From NCBI GenBank assembly GCA_902600475.1, contig CACKJM010000010.1, positions 1 through 63,827 on the forward strand: 63,827 bases of DNA, written 5' to 3'. Origin of the DNA: an uncultured Prochlorococcus sp. (GTDB taxonomy: Bacteria; Cyanobacteriota; Cyanobacteriia; PCC-6307; Cyanobiaceae). The notes beneath the pieces are model-generated. The model ran no database searches. It was not told the origin of the DNA and worked only from the letters and a program-made list of their open reading frames with translations. This document shows positions 10,413-19,404 of the stretch, in pieces. The position numbers were made by a program, and so were the translations under genes. Position 1 is the stretch's first letter. The number at the start of each line of letters is the position of its first letter.

Positions 10413-11804
10413 TTATAAAACTCTTATATTAAAATTTACCAGATCTTTGTTGCATAAACTTTGATTTTTTATCCAATTAAACCTATCAGCATCTATTTTT
10501 TCTCCAGGAACTAGTAGAGGTATCCCAGGAGGGTAGGGGCAAATAATATCTCCAGATATTTTGTTCAATGATTGTGAGAAAGGAATCGTTCGAGTCTTAC
10601 TTCTCCAAGCAATTCCAATTTCAATTTCCGGTGCTTGCACTAATTCAAAGGGTGACTTTAACACTTCTAAACTTTTCAGTCTTTTAGAATTTAAGAGTAA
10701 TTCATTCCATAACTTTTCAAATAAAATAATAAAATCCTTTTGATTCGCAAATCCTAAACAAAAAGTAAGAGTCATCATCTCTGGTAATTCAGCAATAAGA
10801 CCATTTTTATAGAAAAAATTGTCGGCAGTAAAACCATCAATTCCAACCTTAGAAGTATTTACTACTATTTTTAATGGGTCTTGGGTTTCTATTAGAGGTA
10901 TATTTTTTTGGATTAATCTTTTGTATATACTTTTTGCTTCTAGAATTCTTTCTTGATATTTTGATAAATTTTTTTTATTAAGCCAATCTCTAATAGACTC
11001 TTCACAAGAAGAAAGTAATAAAGAACTTGGACTAGTGGTTTGCAATAAATTAATACTCCTTATTAAATTATGCTCATTTACTAGATTCCCTTTATACCAA
11101 AGTGCTGCTGTCTGAGTTAAACCATTGAGTGACTTATGCAATGAGTGAACGACTAAATCAGCGTTTGATAGTAAAGCAGATTTTGGTAAATTAAGTTTTT
11201 CACAAAAAAGAAAATAAGAGCCATGAGCTTCATCAACCAATACAGGTAATTTTTTTTGATGACAAAGATTTATTAAAGGCTCTAGATCAGAAGCATAACC
11301 TTGATAAGAGGGACTTACAAAAATTACCCCTGCAATTTTTTTTTCATTAAAATTTATTTTTTTAAATACACTTTCCAACCAGGTTTTAGTTAAAGGTTTG
11401 TAATGACCGGTCTCCGATGAAGATTCTAGGTCAAAAAATATTGGGAGTATGTTTTGCATTGCACAAGTTTTAATAACACTTACATGAACATTTCGTGGCA
11501 TTAGAAGAGTTTCGCCAGGATTTGCCATTGCAATTACCGCTGATTGTATTAATCCAGAGGCTCCATTGACTCCAAAAAAACAGCCCTTAGTTTTAAATTT
11601 TTCTGAGAATTCCTTTTGAGACTTTGCGATTAATCCGTTTTGGGATAGTGGTGAACCTAACTCTGGTAGTTCCGGTAAATCCCAATATCCAGGTGGATTT
11701 TTTAATAATTTAACCAATTTCTTGGGTAAAGCGGCCCCTCTATTATGTGCTGGAAAGAACAGTGACTTTAAAAACTTTTTAGTTAGAAAAGATGAAATGC
11801 TCAT
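10413..11804 (-). CDS. Orn/Lys/Arg decarboxylase family PLP enzyme
   Basis: Fold-I PLP enzyme of the short bacterial group (463 aa), like the Bacillus SpeA/YaaO type rather than the 700-residue inducible enzymes. VDEAHGSYFLF holds the PLP-pyridine Asp, and VVHSLHKSLNGLTQTAALW holds the Schiff-base Lys near residue 225. The C-terminal PYPPGIPLLVPGE is the usual family signature. It should yield a polyamine precursor (agmatine, cadaverine or putrescine), but the substrate amino acid cannot be fixed by eye. It is transcribed towards cdsA and diverges from the ABC1 kinase gene. Confidence 0.85.
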   Translation of the reverse strand: MSISSFLTKKFLKSLFFPAHNRGAALPKKLVKLLKNPPGYWDLPELPELGSPLSQNGLIAKSQKEFSEKFKTKGCFFGVNGASGLIQSAVIAMANPGETLLMPRNVHVSVIKTCAMQNILPIFFDLESSSETGHYKPLTKTWLESVFKKINFNEKKIAGVIFVSPSYQGYASDLEPLINLCHQKKLPVLVDEAHGSYFLFCEKLNLPKSALLSNADLVVHSLHKSLNGLTQTAALWYKGNLVNEHNLIRSINLLQTTSPSSLLLSSCEESIRDWLNKKNLSKYQERILEAKSIYKRLIQKNIPLIETQDPLKIVVNTSKVGIDGFTADNFFYKNGLIAELPEMMTLTFCLGFANQKDFIILFEKLWNELLLNSKRLKSLEVLKSPFELVQAPEIEIGIAWRSKTRTIPFSQSLNKISGDIICPYPPGIPLLVPGEKIDADRFNWIKNQSLCNKDLVNFNIRVL

Positions 11805-11868
11805 AAAGTATTATTGACACTTATAGAATGTACTAGAAAGTATTCTTCTTTGATATTTTTTAACTTTA

Positions 11869-13527
11869 ATGAAAAAATCTTATTCGAAATATTCTGCAAA
11901 AAGTGATTTGATTTGGTTGATATTGAGACCATGGATTTTTATACCGAGAATTTTATATATCCTTTTAACTTTTACTTTTCTTTTTATAAGAATACTTTTT
12001 CAAGGTAACAGTAAAAATAAAAATGTACAAAAAAATCTTTCAAAATATCTTTTTGATGTAATAACAGATTTAGGACCTTGTTTTATAAAGTTAGGTCAAG
12101 CACTTTCAACTAGACCAGATCTTGTTAGACAAGATTGGCTTACAGAACTCACAAAATTACAAGATAATCTGCCAGCATTTGATCATAAAATTGCTCTAAA
12201 AATTATTGAAGAGGAATTTGGGGCGCCCGCTAATGAATTATTTGATGAGTTCCCAGATAGTCCTATTGCTTCAGCAAGCTTAGGGCAAGTTTATAAAGCA
12301 AAAATAGAAAAAAATACTTATGTAGCGGTTAAAGTTCAAAGGCCAAATTTGTACTTTCTCATAAGAAGAGACGTTGTAATATTAAGGTTTTTAGCAACTT
12401 TCTTTTCACCATTTTTACCATTAAATATAGGGGTTGGAATCGGAGAAATAATAGATGAATTTGGTAAGGCACTTTTTGATGAAATTGACTACAAAAAAGA
12501 GGGTGACAATGCTTTGAAGTTTTCCGAATTATTCAAAAACAACCCTAATGTTTTTATCCCTAAATTGGAAAAACAATTTTCATCCAAAAGGATTATTACA
12601 ACATCTTGGATTGATGGATTTAAATTAAGGGATAGGGCTTTATTAGAAAAAAATAACTTAATACCTGCCTCTTTTATAAAAACTTGTGTAATCAGTGGTC
12701 TGCAGCAATTATTTGAATATGGATTCTTTCATGCTGACCCACACCCTGGAAATATGTTTGCTCTTAAAGGAGGAAATGCAGATAGTGGGAATTTGGCTTA
12801 TGTAGATTTCGGAATGATGGATACTATTTCAAACTCAGATAGACTTACTCTTATTAAAGCGATTGTACACATAATAAATGAAGAATATTATCTTCTTGCC
12901 AAGGATTTCCAGAAATTAGGTTTTTTAACTGAAGAACAAGACCTTCAAAAGCTTGTTGAACCTCTAAAAGAAGTATTAGGTGGATCCCTAGGTGCTGAGG
13001 TGGGAAACTTTAATCTTAAAAATGTAACTGATAAATTTTCAAAACTTATGTATTCTTATCCATTTAGAGTTCCTAGTAGGTTTGCATTAATAATAAGAGC
13101 AGTAGTAAGCCAAGAAGGTTTAGCACTAAGACTAGATCCGGAATTTAAAATTTTAAAAATAGCATATCCTTATATTGCTAAAAAACTTCTTACAGATAAT
13201 TCTGATGATATTTTAGAAATTCTTTTAGAAGTTGTTTTTGATAATCAAGGTCGAATTCAAATAGAAAAAGTTGAAAGCTTATTTAACATTTTGTTTAAAG
13301 ATTCTGAGAATATTAATTCAGATCTAATACCTGTTGCTAATGCTGGATTGAAGCTTTTTGTTAGTGAAAAAGGATCCGAAGTTCGAAAAAGTCTTCTATT
13401 AAGTCTTATTAAAGATGAAAAAATAGAACTAAGTGACGCAAAAAAACTTCTAAGTTTAATTAGAGAAACCTTTAGCCCTTTGAATATTGCAAAGAGCGCA
13501 TTTCAAAAAATTATTTCCCCAGTTTAG
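11869..13527 (+). CDS. ABC1/UbiB family atypical kinase
   Basis: Protein-kinase-like ATPase of the ABC1 (UbiB/ADCK/ABC1K) family, linked in cyanobacteria and plastids to prenylquinone and thylakoid lipid metabolism. The family N-terminal motif GPCFIKLGQALSTRPD carries the KxGQ element. The Ala/Ser-rich loop is PIASASLGQVYKAK, the catalytic lysine lies in YVAVKVQRP, and FHADPHPGNMF plus VDFGMMD give the catalytic and metal-binding loops. A hydrophobic segment near residues 22-42 suggests membrane contact. Reading stays open in the same frame for 59 codons after the TAG stop; see the next entry. Confidence 0.93.
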   Translation: MKKSYSKYSAKSDLIWLILRPWIFIPRILYILLTFTFLFIRILFQGNSKNKNVQKNLSKYLFDVITDLGPCFIKLGQALSTRPDLVRQDWLTELTKLQDNLPAFDHKIALKIIEEEFGAPANELFDEFPDSPIASASLGQVYKAKIEKNTYVAVKVQRPNLYFLIRRDVVILRFLATFFSPFLPLNIGVGIGEIIDEFGKALFDEIDYKKEGDNALKFSELFKNNPNVFIPKLEKQFSSKRIITTSWIDGFKLRDRALLEKNNLIPASFIKTCVISGLQQLFEYGFFHADPHPGNMFALKGGNADSGNLAYVDFGMMDTISNSDRLTLIKAIVHIINEEYYLLAKDFQKLGFLTEEQDLQKLVEPLKEVLGGSLGAEVGNFNLKNVTDKFSKLMYSYPFRVPSRFALIIRAVVSQEGLALRLDPEFKILKIAYPYIAKKLLTDNSDDILEILLEVVFDNQGRIQIEKVESLFNILFKDSENINSDLIPVANAGLKLFVSEKGSEVRKSLLLSLIKDEKIELSDAKKLLSLIRETFSPLNIAKSAFQKIISPV

Positions 13528-13707
13528 TTTCTAATTCATAACAAGGCATTAACTAATGATTCTTATTTCTCTAATCGATTAAAATCAAATAAACTATTAA
13601 TCTCTGAAAAATTGTGTTCTCAAAAAATTAATTTTAATAATATTTTATTTAATTATCTTCAACAAGACGACTTGAAATTGATAATTAAGTACGTTAGGAA
13701 CATGTAA
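13528..13707 (+). other. open in-frame extension after the ABC1 kinase stop
   Basis: After the TAG at 13525-13527 the same frame continues for 59 sense codons to a TAA at 13705-13707, which overlaps the ATG of the next gene as TAATG. The readable peptide begins FLIHNKALTND and ends DDLKLIIKYVRNM. The only ATG in this frame is its last sense codon; a TTG lies in the middle. It could be a former C-terminal tail cut by a nonsense mutation, a small gene with an unusual start, or chance in AT-rich DNA. I do not annotate it as a protein. Confidence 0.35.
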
Positions 13708-14201
13708 TGAATATTTTTAAATTTCTATTTTTTTTTAATAAAAAAACTCAAAGTAATAAAGACTTAGATGATGAACTAATTGATCAGTATGTAGAAATTG
13801 CGAGGTTAGTAAAAGAAGCAAGAATCCAAAAAAAACTTACTGCTCAAGAGTTATCATATATTTCAAAAATTCCTGAACAAATAATAAATTCTATTGAAAA
13901 CAATGATGCAAATATTAGGCCAAAGTATCCTTTTATCAGGTCTATATTAATTAAATTAGAGGACTGCTTAGTATTAAAAAAAAATACACTAGTAGAAAAA
14001 GCAACTAAAGAAAGAGAAATAATTAAGAAAGAAAAAAAAGATTTTCTATTCAGCAAATTTGAACTTTTGAATACTTGGCAGGGAAGCCTACTTTATTTTT
14101 TCTTATTAGTTTTAACTCTATTTATATTAAAGAGATACTTTATTTTAAATGTTAATGTTATTGAGATTCAAAATATTGAAAATAAAATAATTGATAAATA
14201 A
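13707..14201 (+). CDS. membrane-anchored HTH protein, short RodZ-like
   Basis: 164 aa. Residues about 30-95 form a helix-turn-helix of the HTH_25/RodZ type (VKEARIQKKLTAQELSYISK, then an IPEQIINSIE recognition-helix-like region and YPFIRSILIKL). A lysine-rich linker follows (about 97-118), then one transmembrane helix at about 126-146 and only some 18 residues beyond it. RodZ couples the cytosolic HTH to MreB in rod-shaped cells and normally has a large periplasmic beta domain, which is missing here. A membrane-tethered regulator is the alternative. Its ATG overlaps the upstream TAA (TAATG). Confidence 0.7.
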   Translation: MNIFKFLFFFNKKTQSNKDLDDELIDQYVEIARLVKEARIQKKLTAQELSYISKIPEQIINSIENNDANIRPKYPFIRSILIKLEDCLVLKKNTLVEKATKEREIIKKEKKDFLFSKFELLNTWQGSLLYFFLLVLTLFILKRYFILNVNVIEIQNIENKIIDK

Positions 14202-14215
14202 TATTGAATTAATCC

Positions 14216-15736
14216 TTATAACCTAGTTCTCCCAAAATTATTTCCTAGCTCACTAAATATTCTAATATTGTCTTCTATTTCTTCTAATGGTTGATTTAAC
14301 TTCCATTTCCAGTTGTTTTTTGTAGTACCAGGTTTATTTAATCTACTTGAGTCATCTAAGGACAATATATCTTGCAATGGAGTTATAAAGAGATAAGCAT
14401 TTGTGGCCATTCCAATTTCTATTAAACTCCATGCGGGATTTTCTGAAAATTTATACTGATCTTTTATTCTTGTTTTGTCATAATTGTCTAAAGACTCCCA
14501 CCATGAGACGGAAGTAGAATTGTCATGAGTACCAGTATAAACAACCCAATTTTCTCCTTCAATATTCTTTGGTAAATATGGGTTATCTTCATTGCCATCA
14601 AAAGCGAATTGTAAGATCTTCATGCCAGGCAATTTAAAATTATTTCTTAATTTTTCTACATCTGGTGTTATTACTCCCAGATCCTCCGCAATAATTGGTA
14701 AATAGTCAGCCCCTAAATCTATTTTTAATTTTTTTAATAGTTCTCTCCCAGGAGAGTTTATCCATTTGCCATTAATTGCAGATTTAGAAGTGCCATTAAC
14801 TCTCCAGTAACCTCCTAACCCCCTAAAATGATCAAATCTCAATAAATCTACAAGTTCAAATTGCCTTTTAAATCTTTTTCTCCACCAATCGAAATTAGTC
14901 TTTTTATGCTTTGTCCAAAAGTAAGTTGGGGTTCCCCATAATTGTCCAGTTGATGAAAAATAATCGGGTGGGACACCACTTTGAAAGATTAAATCACCAT
15001 TTTTAAAAATTGAAAAAAGAGATTTGTTACTCCACACGTCGGAGCTGTCTCTAGAAACATAAAAGGGCAAATCTCCTATTAGCCTTACTTTTAATGATTT
15101 AGCGTAGTTTTTAATATCTCTCCATTGCTCATCTAAATGCCACTGTATTAATTTTTTAATAAGGATCTCTTCTTTATTTTTCTTGATCCATGAATCTAAA
15201 AACTTATTATTTTTTGTTTTAAATTCATGAGGCCATTGCCACCAAGGCAACATATTAAACTCCTCACGAATAACAGTAAATATTGCATAATCTTCAACCC
15301 ATGAATTATTAATAATCCATTCATAAAAATTAAGTTTTCTCTCTTCAGATTGGTAACTCCAACCATTCAAAAGGAGGAGACCTAATTTTTTTGTTAAATT
15401 ATCTGCAAAATCAAAATCAAAATAATCCTTATTCTGATTAATAAGTCCTAATTCCTCTTTGTTCGCAATGAATATAAAACCTTTCTCAATTAAATAATCA
15501 ATATCAAGAAACCATGGGTTAAGCGCGAAAGTGGATGGTGAACTATAAGGAGAACCAGTTGAATCAGTGGGTGTAAGAGGTAAAAATTGCCAATATTCAA
15601 TCCCATGTTTATGAAGCTTTTTTATCCATTCTTTAGCCCCTCTACCAAAAGTCCCACATCCATAACCTCCGGGTATAGATGACGGATGCATAAGTATGCC
15701 TAATGATTTTTTGTTTAGAACTGTTTGTAACGGCAT
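14216..15736 (-). CDS. malQ: 4-alpha-glucanotransferase (amylomaltase)
   Basis: GH77 disproportionating enzyme that transfers malto-oligosaccharide segments during glycogen turnover. Conserved pieces are ASTFALNPWFLD-like PSTFALNPWFLD, GDLPFYVSRDSSDVW, RFDHFRGLGGYW with the catalytic Asp, AEDLGVITPDV with the acid/base Glu, and YTGTHDNSTSVSWW. The 506 aa length is normal for the bacterial and plastid type. It converges with the RodZ-like gene across 14 bases. A further 255 bases separate its start from prs. It shares the glycogen theme with the GH57 enzyme at 31.8 kb. Confidence 0.97.
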   Translation of the reverse strand: MPLQTVLNKKSLGILMHPSSIPGGYGCGTFGRGAKEWIKKLHKHGIEYWQFLPLTPTDSTGSPYSSPSTFALNPWFLDIDYLIEKGFIFIANKEELGLINQNKDYFDFDFADNLTKKLGLLLLNGWSYQSEERKLNFYEWIINNSWVEDYAIFTVIREEFNMLPWWQWPHEFKTKNNKFLDSWIKKNKEEILIKKLIQWHLDEQWRDIKNYAKSLKVRLIGDLPFYVSRDSSDVWSNKSLFSIFKNGDLIFQSGVPPDYFSSTGQLWGTPTYFWTKHKKTNFDWWRKRFKRQFELVDLLRFDHFRGLGGYWRVNGTSKSAINGKWINSPGRELLKKLKIDLGADYLPIIAEDLGVITPDVEKLRNNFKLPGMKILQFAFDGNEDNPYLPKNIEGENWVVYTGTHDNSTSVSWWESLDNYDKTRIKDQYKFSENPAWSLIEIGMATNAYLFITPLQDILSLDDSSRLNKPGTTKNNWKWKLNQPLEEIEDNIRIFSELGNNFGRTRL

Positions 15737-15991
15737 CTTTTAAATTATATTTTGATTCTTTATAAATAAATTTTTATTAATTCTCTAGAATCAACCATAT
15801 ACAAATTTTTTTTAATTGACAAATAATCCCAAGTACTTTGCTACTGAATTAAGAATATATTCTAAATTTTTATAGCCTTTATTTTATATTTCGCGACGGA
15901 GATGTAACTTTTGAAAGGATCTAGTCATTAATTTTTTGCTAAATTCACATTAACGACTACGATAAAGATATAGTTTTATAGTGCTTATTTC

Positions 15992-16987
15992 GTGACGAGT
16001 TTTATCACGGCAGTGCAGAATAAGGAATCGAACTTTAATCTAACAAACAGTAGATTAAGGCTTGTAAGTGGAACAACAAATCCTAAATTAGCGGAAGAAA
16101 TAGCATTATACTTAGGGATTAAAAATGTACCTTTAATATCTAAGAGATTTGCTGATGGAGAACTTTATGTTCAGATACAGCAATCTATTAGAGGTTGCGA
16201 TGTTTTTCTAATACAACCCACATGCGCTCCAGTAAACGATAGTTTAATGGAACTTATGATTATGGTTGACGCCTGCAAGAGGGCATCTGCCAGACAAATA
16301 ACGGCCGTAATCCCTTATTTTGGATATGCAAGGGCGGACAGAAAGACTTCAGGGAGAGAGTCAATAACTGCAAAACTCACTGCTAATTTACTAGAGAAAT
16401 CAGGAGTCGATAGAGTTCTTGCCATGGATTTACATTCGGCTCAAATACAAGGTTATTTTGATATACCATGCGATCATATTTACGGTTCACCTGTTTTGAT
16501 TGATTATTTAGAAACTTTAAATTTAGAGGAAGTTGTTGTTGTCTCTCCTGATGTTGGGGGAGTTGCCAGAGCAAGAGCATTTGCGAAACAAATGAAGGAT
16601 GCCCCTTTAGCAATAATTGATAAAAGAAGAGCAGCCCATAATGTTGCTGAAAGTTTAACTGTTATTGGAGAAGTTAAAGGTAAAACAGCTATTCTTATAG
16701 ACGATATGATAGATACTGGAGGTACAATTTGTTCTGGGGCTAATTTATTAAAACAAGAAGGTGCTAAGAGAATATTCGCTTGTGCTTCACATGCTGTTTT
16801 TTCTCCACCTTCTTATGAAAGATTAAGTACTAAAGATTTATTTGAGCAAGTAATTGTTACCAATAGCATACCCGTTCTAATTAAAGATAATTTTCCTCAG
16901 TTAAAGGTTTTATCAGTGGCAAATATGTTAGGTGAAGCTATTTGGAGAATTCATGAAGAAAGTTCAGTTAGCTCTATGTTTAGATAG
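15992..16987 (+). CDS. prs: ribose-phosphate pyrophosphokinase (PRPP synthetase)
   Basis: Makes PRPP from ribose 5-phosphate and ATP for nucleotide, histidine and tryptophan synthesis. The ATP/Mg segment MDLHSAQIQGYFDIPCDHIYG, split here as MDLHSAQIQGYF and IPCDHIYG, is class I; VVSPDVGGVARARAFAK and the PRPP-binding loop ILIDDMIDTGGTI follow. The frame starts with GTG and the 331 aa length includes a short extra N-terminus before SRLRLVSGTTNPKLA. The 255-base upstream gap shows no other gene that I can support. Confidence 0.97.
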   Translation: MTSFITAVQNKESNFNLTNSRLRLVSGTTNPKLAEEIALYLGIKNVPLISKRFADGELYVQIQQSIRGCDVFLIQPTCAPVNDSLMELMIMVDACKRASARQITAVIPYFGYARADRKTSGRESITAKLTANLLEKSGVDRVLAMDLHSAQIQGYFDIPCDHIYGSPVLIDYLETLNLEEVVVVSPDVGGVARARAFAKQMKDAPLAIIDKRRAAHNVAESLTVIGEVKGKTAILIDDMIDTGGTICSGANLLKQEGAKRIFACASHAVFSPPSYERLSTKDLFEQVIVTNSIPVLIKDNFPQLKVLSVANMLGEAIWRIHEESSVSSMFR

Positions 16988-16997
16988 TTATTTGATA

Positions 16998-17447
16998 TTA
17001 CTTGTTTTTAATATTTTGTTTTTTTAGATTATTAAGTGTTTCTTCAAATCTTTTCTTAATATCATTAGGAATTTGTTTTGGGCAAATTTTAATTGCGCTG
17101 TTAAGAATCTCAATCTCTCCAATGTAAAGTACTCTTTGTGTTGTTAATTTTTCATTGCCTGCTTCTTGAATTAAATTGCCATGTTTCGAAAAAATAACTT
17201 CCGCAAATGTATATGTTGAAACTGCAAAAGCTTTTTTGAAGTCAAAATCTATTTTGTCGTTAATAGATTTGCAGAGGAAAGAAGCCCCCATTTGTTTATA
17301 TAAAAAGACATCTTCCTTTGAGGCTTGAGGTTTTGTATTTGCATATAATCTTTTGTTTAAAATATTTATCTCGTAAAAAATTAAGTAAAGAAGCAAGGGG
17401 ATGTTTAATAAATTTAAAAACTTTTTTGATTGAAAAAAAATACCCAT
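16998..17447 (-). CDS. hypothetical protein with N-terminal membrane/signal segment
   Basis: 149 aa, not recognised. One hydrophobic stretch at about residues 11-27 (LLNIPLLLYLIFYEINI) looks like a signal anchor or signal peptide. The remainder is soluble and contains two cysteines (SFLCKSI and IKICPKQIP) that might pair outside the cytoplasm. Repeated alternating residues with AFAVSTYTFAEVI suggest a small compact domain. It converges with prs across 10 bases and is in the same direction as the next gene upstream on the minus strand, 63 bases away. Compositional style matches its neighbours. Confidence 0.6.
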   Translation of the reverse strand: MGIFFQSKKFLNLLNIPLLLYLIFYEINILNKRLYANTKPQASKEDVFLYKQMGASFLCKSINDKIDFDFKKAFAVSTYTFAEVIFSKHGNLIQEAGNEKLTTQRVLYIGEIEILNSAIKICPKQIPNDIKKRFEETLNNLKKQNIKNK

Positions 17448-17510
17448 TAATTCACAACTTTTTATATAAAGATAACACTTTTATTTTTGATTTTAAGTTT
17501 ATGAAAGTTC

Positions 17511-18053
17511 TTACTTAATAATTCTAATTTCATGATGATTCTCCACTATTTTGAGCTTATTTTTGTTCCATGAATATATAACCCTGAATCTGTAATTATC
17601 CAAATCTACTAGTCTTGTATGTTCAAGAATATACCAGTCATTGTATGAAGATTCAAAAATCATTTCATGTTCATCGACTTGCTTAATATTTGAAATCCCT
17701 TGATCATTACTTAAATAAAAATTTTCTCTCATAAGTTGATGTCCCTTTAAGAATGCACGCATTTCTCCTCTTTCTTTATATTGGGGATTTTCCTCAAAAA
17801 AATTATATTTTTTTTCTGGATACCATGTGAATTTATAGTGTGACTCCCATTCAGACTTATTTTTAAGAGCTTGTATATTTATTTTCATACATAAATTATA
17901 AGTTTTTTGTTTTTCATCAAGAAAATAAGTTCTATTAGATTTCCATAATCCAATATTTCTCGAAAACCATCTTTTTAAATTACTATTTAAACTAATTTCT
18001 GGAGAGTTATTTTCTCCAAAATTTAGATTTTTCTTTTGATTAATAACAACCAT
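17511..18053 (-). CDS. hypothetical protein, possibly CpeS/lipocalin-like
   Basis: 180 aa, no signal peptide. It is rich in Trp, Tyr and charged residues in alternating strands: FSRNIGLWKSNRTYFLDE, a central HYKFTWYPEKKYNFF, then IFESSYNDWYILEHTRLVD and YRFRVIYSWNKNK. A start of the form G.WKS.RTYF followed by beta strands recalls the calycin fold of CpeS/CpcS phycobiliprotein lyases and related proteins, but the match is weak and the key residues are not secure. The gene lies between a hypothetical gene and sasA, which diverges from it across about 105 bases. Confidence 0.6.
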   Translation of the reverse strand: MVVINQKKNLNFGENNSPEISLNSNLKRWFSRNIGLWKSNRTYFLDEKQKTYNLCMKINIQALKNKSEWESHYKFTWYPEKKYNFFEENPQYKERGEMRAFLKGHQLMRENFYLSNDQGISNIKQVDEHEMIFESSYNDWYILEHTRLVDLDNYRFRVIYSWNKNKLKIVENHHEIRIIK

Positions 18054-18159
18054 ATATAAATAAGCCCTATTTATTTCATAGCTTATAAGTAAAATAAAAA
18101 ATAATATCTTAATGTGTTCATAAGGATTAACAGCTTTTCAACACTTCAGGGGCAATCAT

Positions 18160-19278
18160 TTGAATGATAAAAAAGAGCTAAAATTAATACTTGTAGCCGC
18201 TAGAAATCAACTTTCAAGTGGTGATATTAAGTCCGTGATAGCTTATTTAGAATCAGATGATTGTGGATTTGATATATCCCTCCAAATTTCTGAGCCCACT
18301 GAACAGCCGGAATTATTAGAATTACATAGATTAGTTGCTATTCCTGCTTTAATAAAGATTTCCCCATCTCCAAAGCAAATATTCGCTGGAAGTAATATTT
18401 TCTCTCAGTTACAAAAATGGCTACCAAGATGGACGCAAGAAGGTTTAACAAAAAATCTTGGAATTAATTTGCAACCATCAAAAATTGATTCTGTAACAAC
18501 TCAAAAGGAATTTCTTCTAGAAGACGAGCTTCTTGTTTTAAGGCAAGAAAATGAGACATTAACAAAACGAATAGAATCTCAGGAAAGGTTATTGAGAATG
18601 GTCGCGCATGAATTAAGAACCCCCTTAACTGCAGCTACTTTGGCTATTCAAAGTCAAAAACTTGGACAAATTGATATTTCAAAATTGCAAGAGGTGATTA
18701 AAAGAAGATTGGAAGAGATCGAACTTTTGTCTCAGGATCTTTTAGAGGTAGGAACAACCAAGTGGGAAGCGTTATTTAATCCTCAAAAAATTGATTTAGG
18801 TAATATCAGCGCTGAAGTAATACTCGAATTAGAAAAATTCTGGAGAATAAGGAATATCAAAATTGATACTGATATACCATCTGATTTGCCAAGTGTATTT
18901 GCTGATCAAAGAAGAATGAGGCAAGTATTTTTAAATTTAATTGAAAATGCCGTCAAATTTTCTAAAGACTCTGGATCTATAAAAATTACAATGATACACA
19001 AGACCAATCAATGGGTTGAAATAACAATTTGTGACAAAGGTGCTGGGATTCCTTTGAGTGAACAAAAAAGAATCTTTCTGGATCGAGTTAGGCTCCCACA
19101 GACTTCTGAAGGAACTTCAGGATTTGGAATAGGGTTATCTGTATGCAGGAGGATAGTTCAGGTCCATGGGGGAAGAATATGGGTTGTGTCTGAGATAGGA
19201 GTAGGTTCATGCTTCCATTTCACCGTTCCTGTGTGGCAAGGACAAAACAAAGAGCAACAATACTTGACGAAAGGCTAG
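18160..19278 (+). CDS. sasA: circadian clock-output histidine kinase SasA
   Basis: 372 aa sensor kinase. Residues about 7-90 form a KaiB-like thioredoxin-fold domain ([11 protein letters not shown] to KIFAG-like QIFAGSNIF), which binds KaiC. A short coil leads to the H-box [12 protein letters not shown] with phospho-acceptor His150. The N box LIENAVKFS, the G1 box ICDKGAGIP and the G2 box [11 protein letters not shown] complete the ATPase domain. It has no membrane segment. It starts with TTG. SasA phosphorylates RpaA to relay KaiC phase; Prochlorococcus is known to lack kaiA, so output may be timed hourglass-like. Confidence 0.95.
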   Translation: MNDKKELKLILVAARNQLSSGDIKSVIAYLESDDCGFDISLQISEPTEQPELLELHRLVAIPALIKISPSPKQIFAGSNIFSQLQKWLPRWTQEGLTKNLGINLQPSKIDSVTTQKEFLLEDELLVLRQENETLTKRIESQERLLRMVAHELRTPLTAATLAIQSQKLGQIDISKLQEVIKRRLEEIELLSQDLLEVGTTKWEALFNPQKIDLGNISAEVILELEKFWRIRNIKIDTDIPSDLPSVFADQRRMRQVFLNLIENAVKFSKDSGSIKITMIHKTNQWVEITICDKGAGIPLSEQKRIFLDRVRLPQTSEGTSGFGIGLSVCRRIVQVHGGRIWVVSEIGVGSCFHFTVPVWQGQNKEQQYLTKG

Positions 19279-19320
19279 CTTTACTCTTAATTTTTTATAA
19301 GCTGTAAATGCACATTTCCT

Positions 19321-19393
19321 GGCCCCATCGTCTAGAGGCCTAGGACACCTCCCTTTCACGGAGGCGACAGGGGTTCGAATCCCCTTGGGGCTA
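19321..19393 (+). tRNA. trnE: tRNA-Glu (anticodon TTC)
   Basis: Full cloverleaf of 73 nt: acceptor GGCCCCA with TGGGGCT, D stem GTCT/GGAC, anticodon stem CCTCC/GGAGG around loop CTTTCAC, and T arm AGGGG-TTCGAAT-CCCCT. Anticodon TTC is at 19355-19357. The discriminator is A and CCA is not encoded. The 1-72 pair is G-U, as in plastid tRNA-Glu. In cyanobacteria the same tRNA serves both translation and the glutamyl-tRNA reductase route to chlorophyll. Confidence 0.98.
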
Positions 19394-19404
19394 TTATTTA
19401 AATT

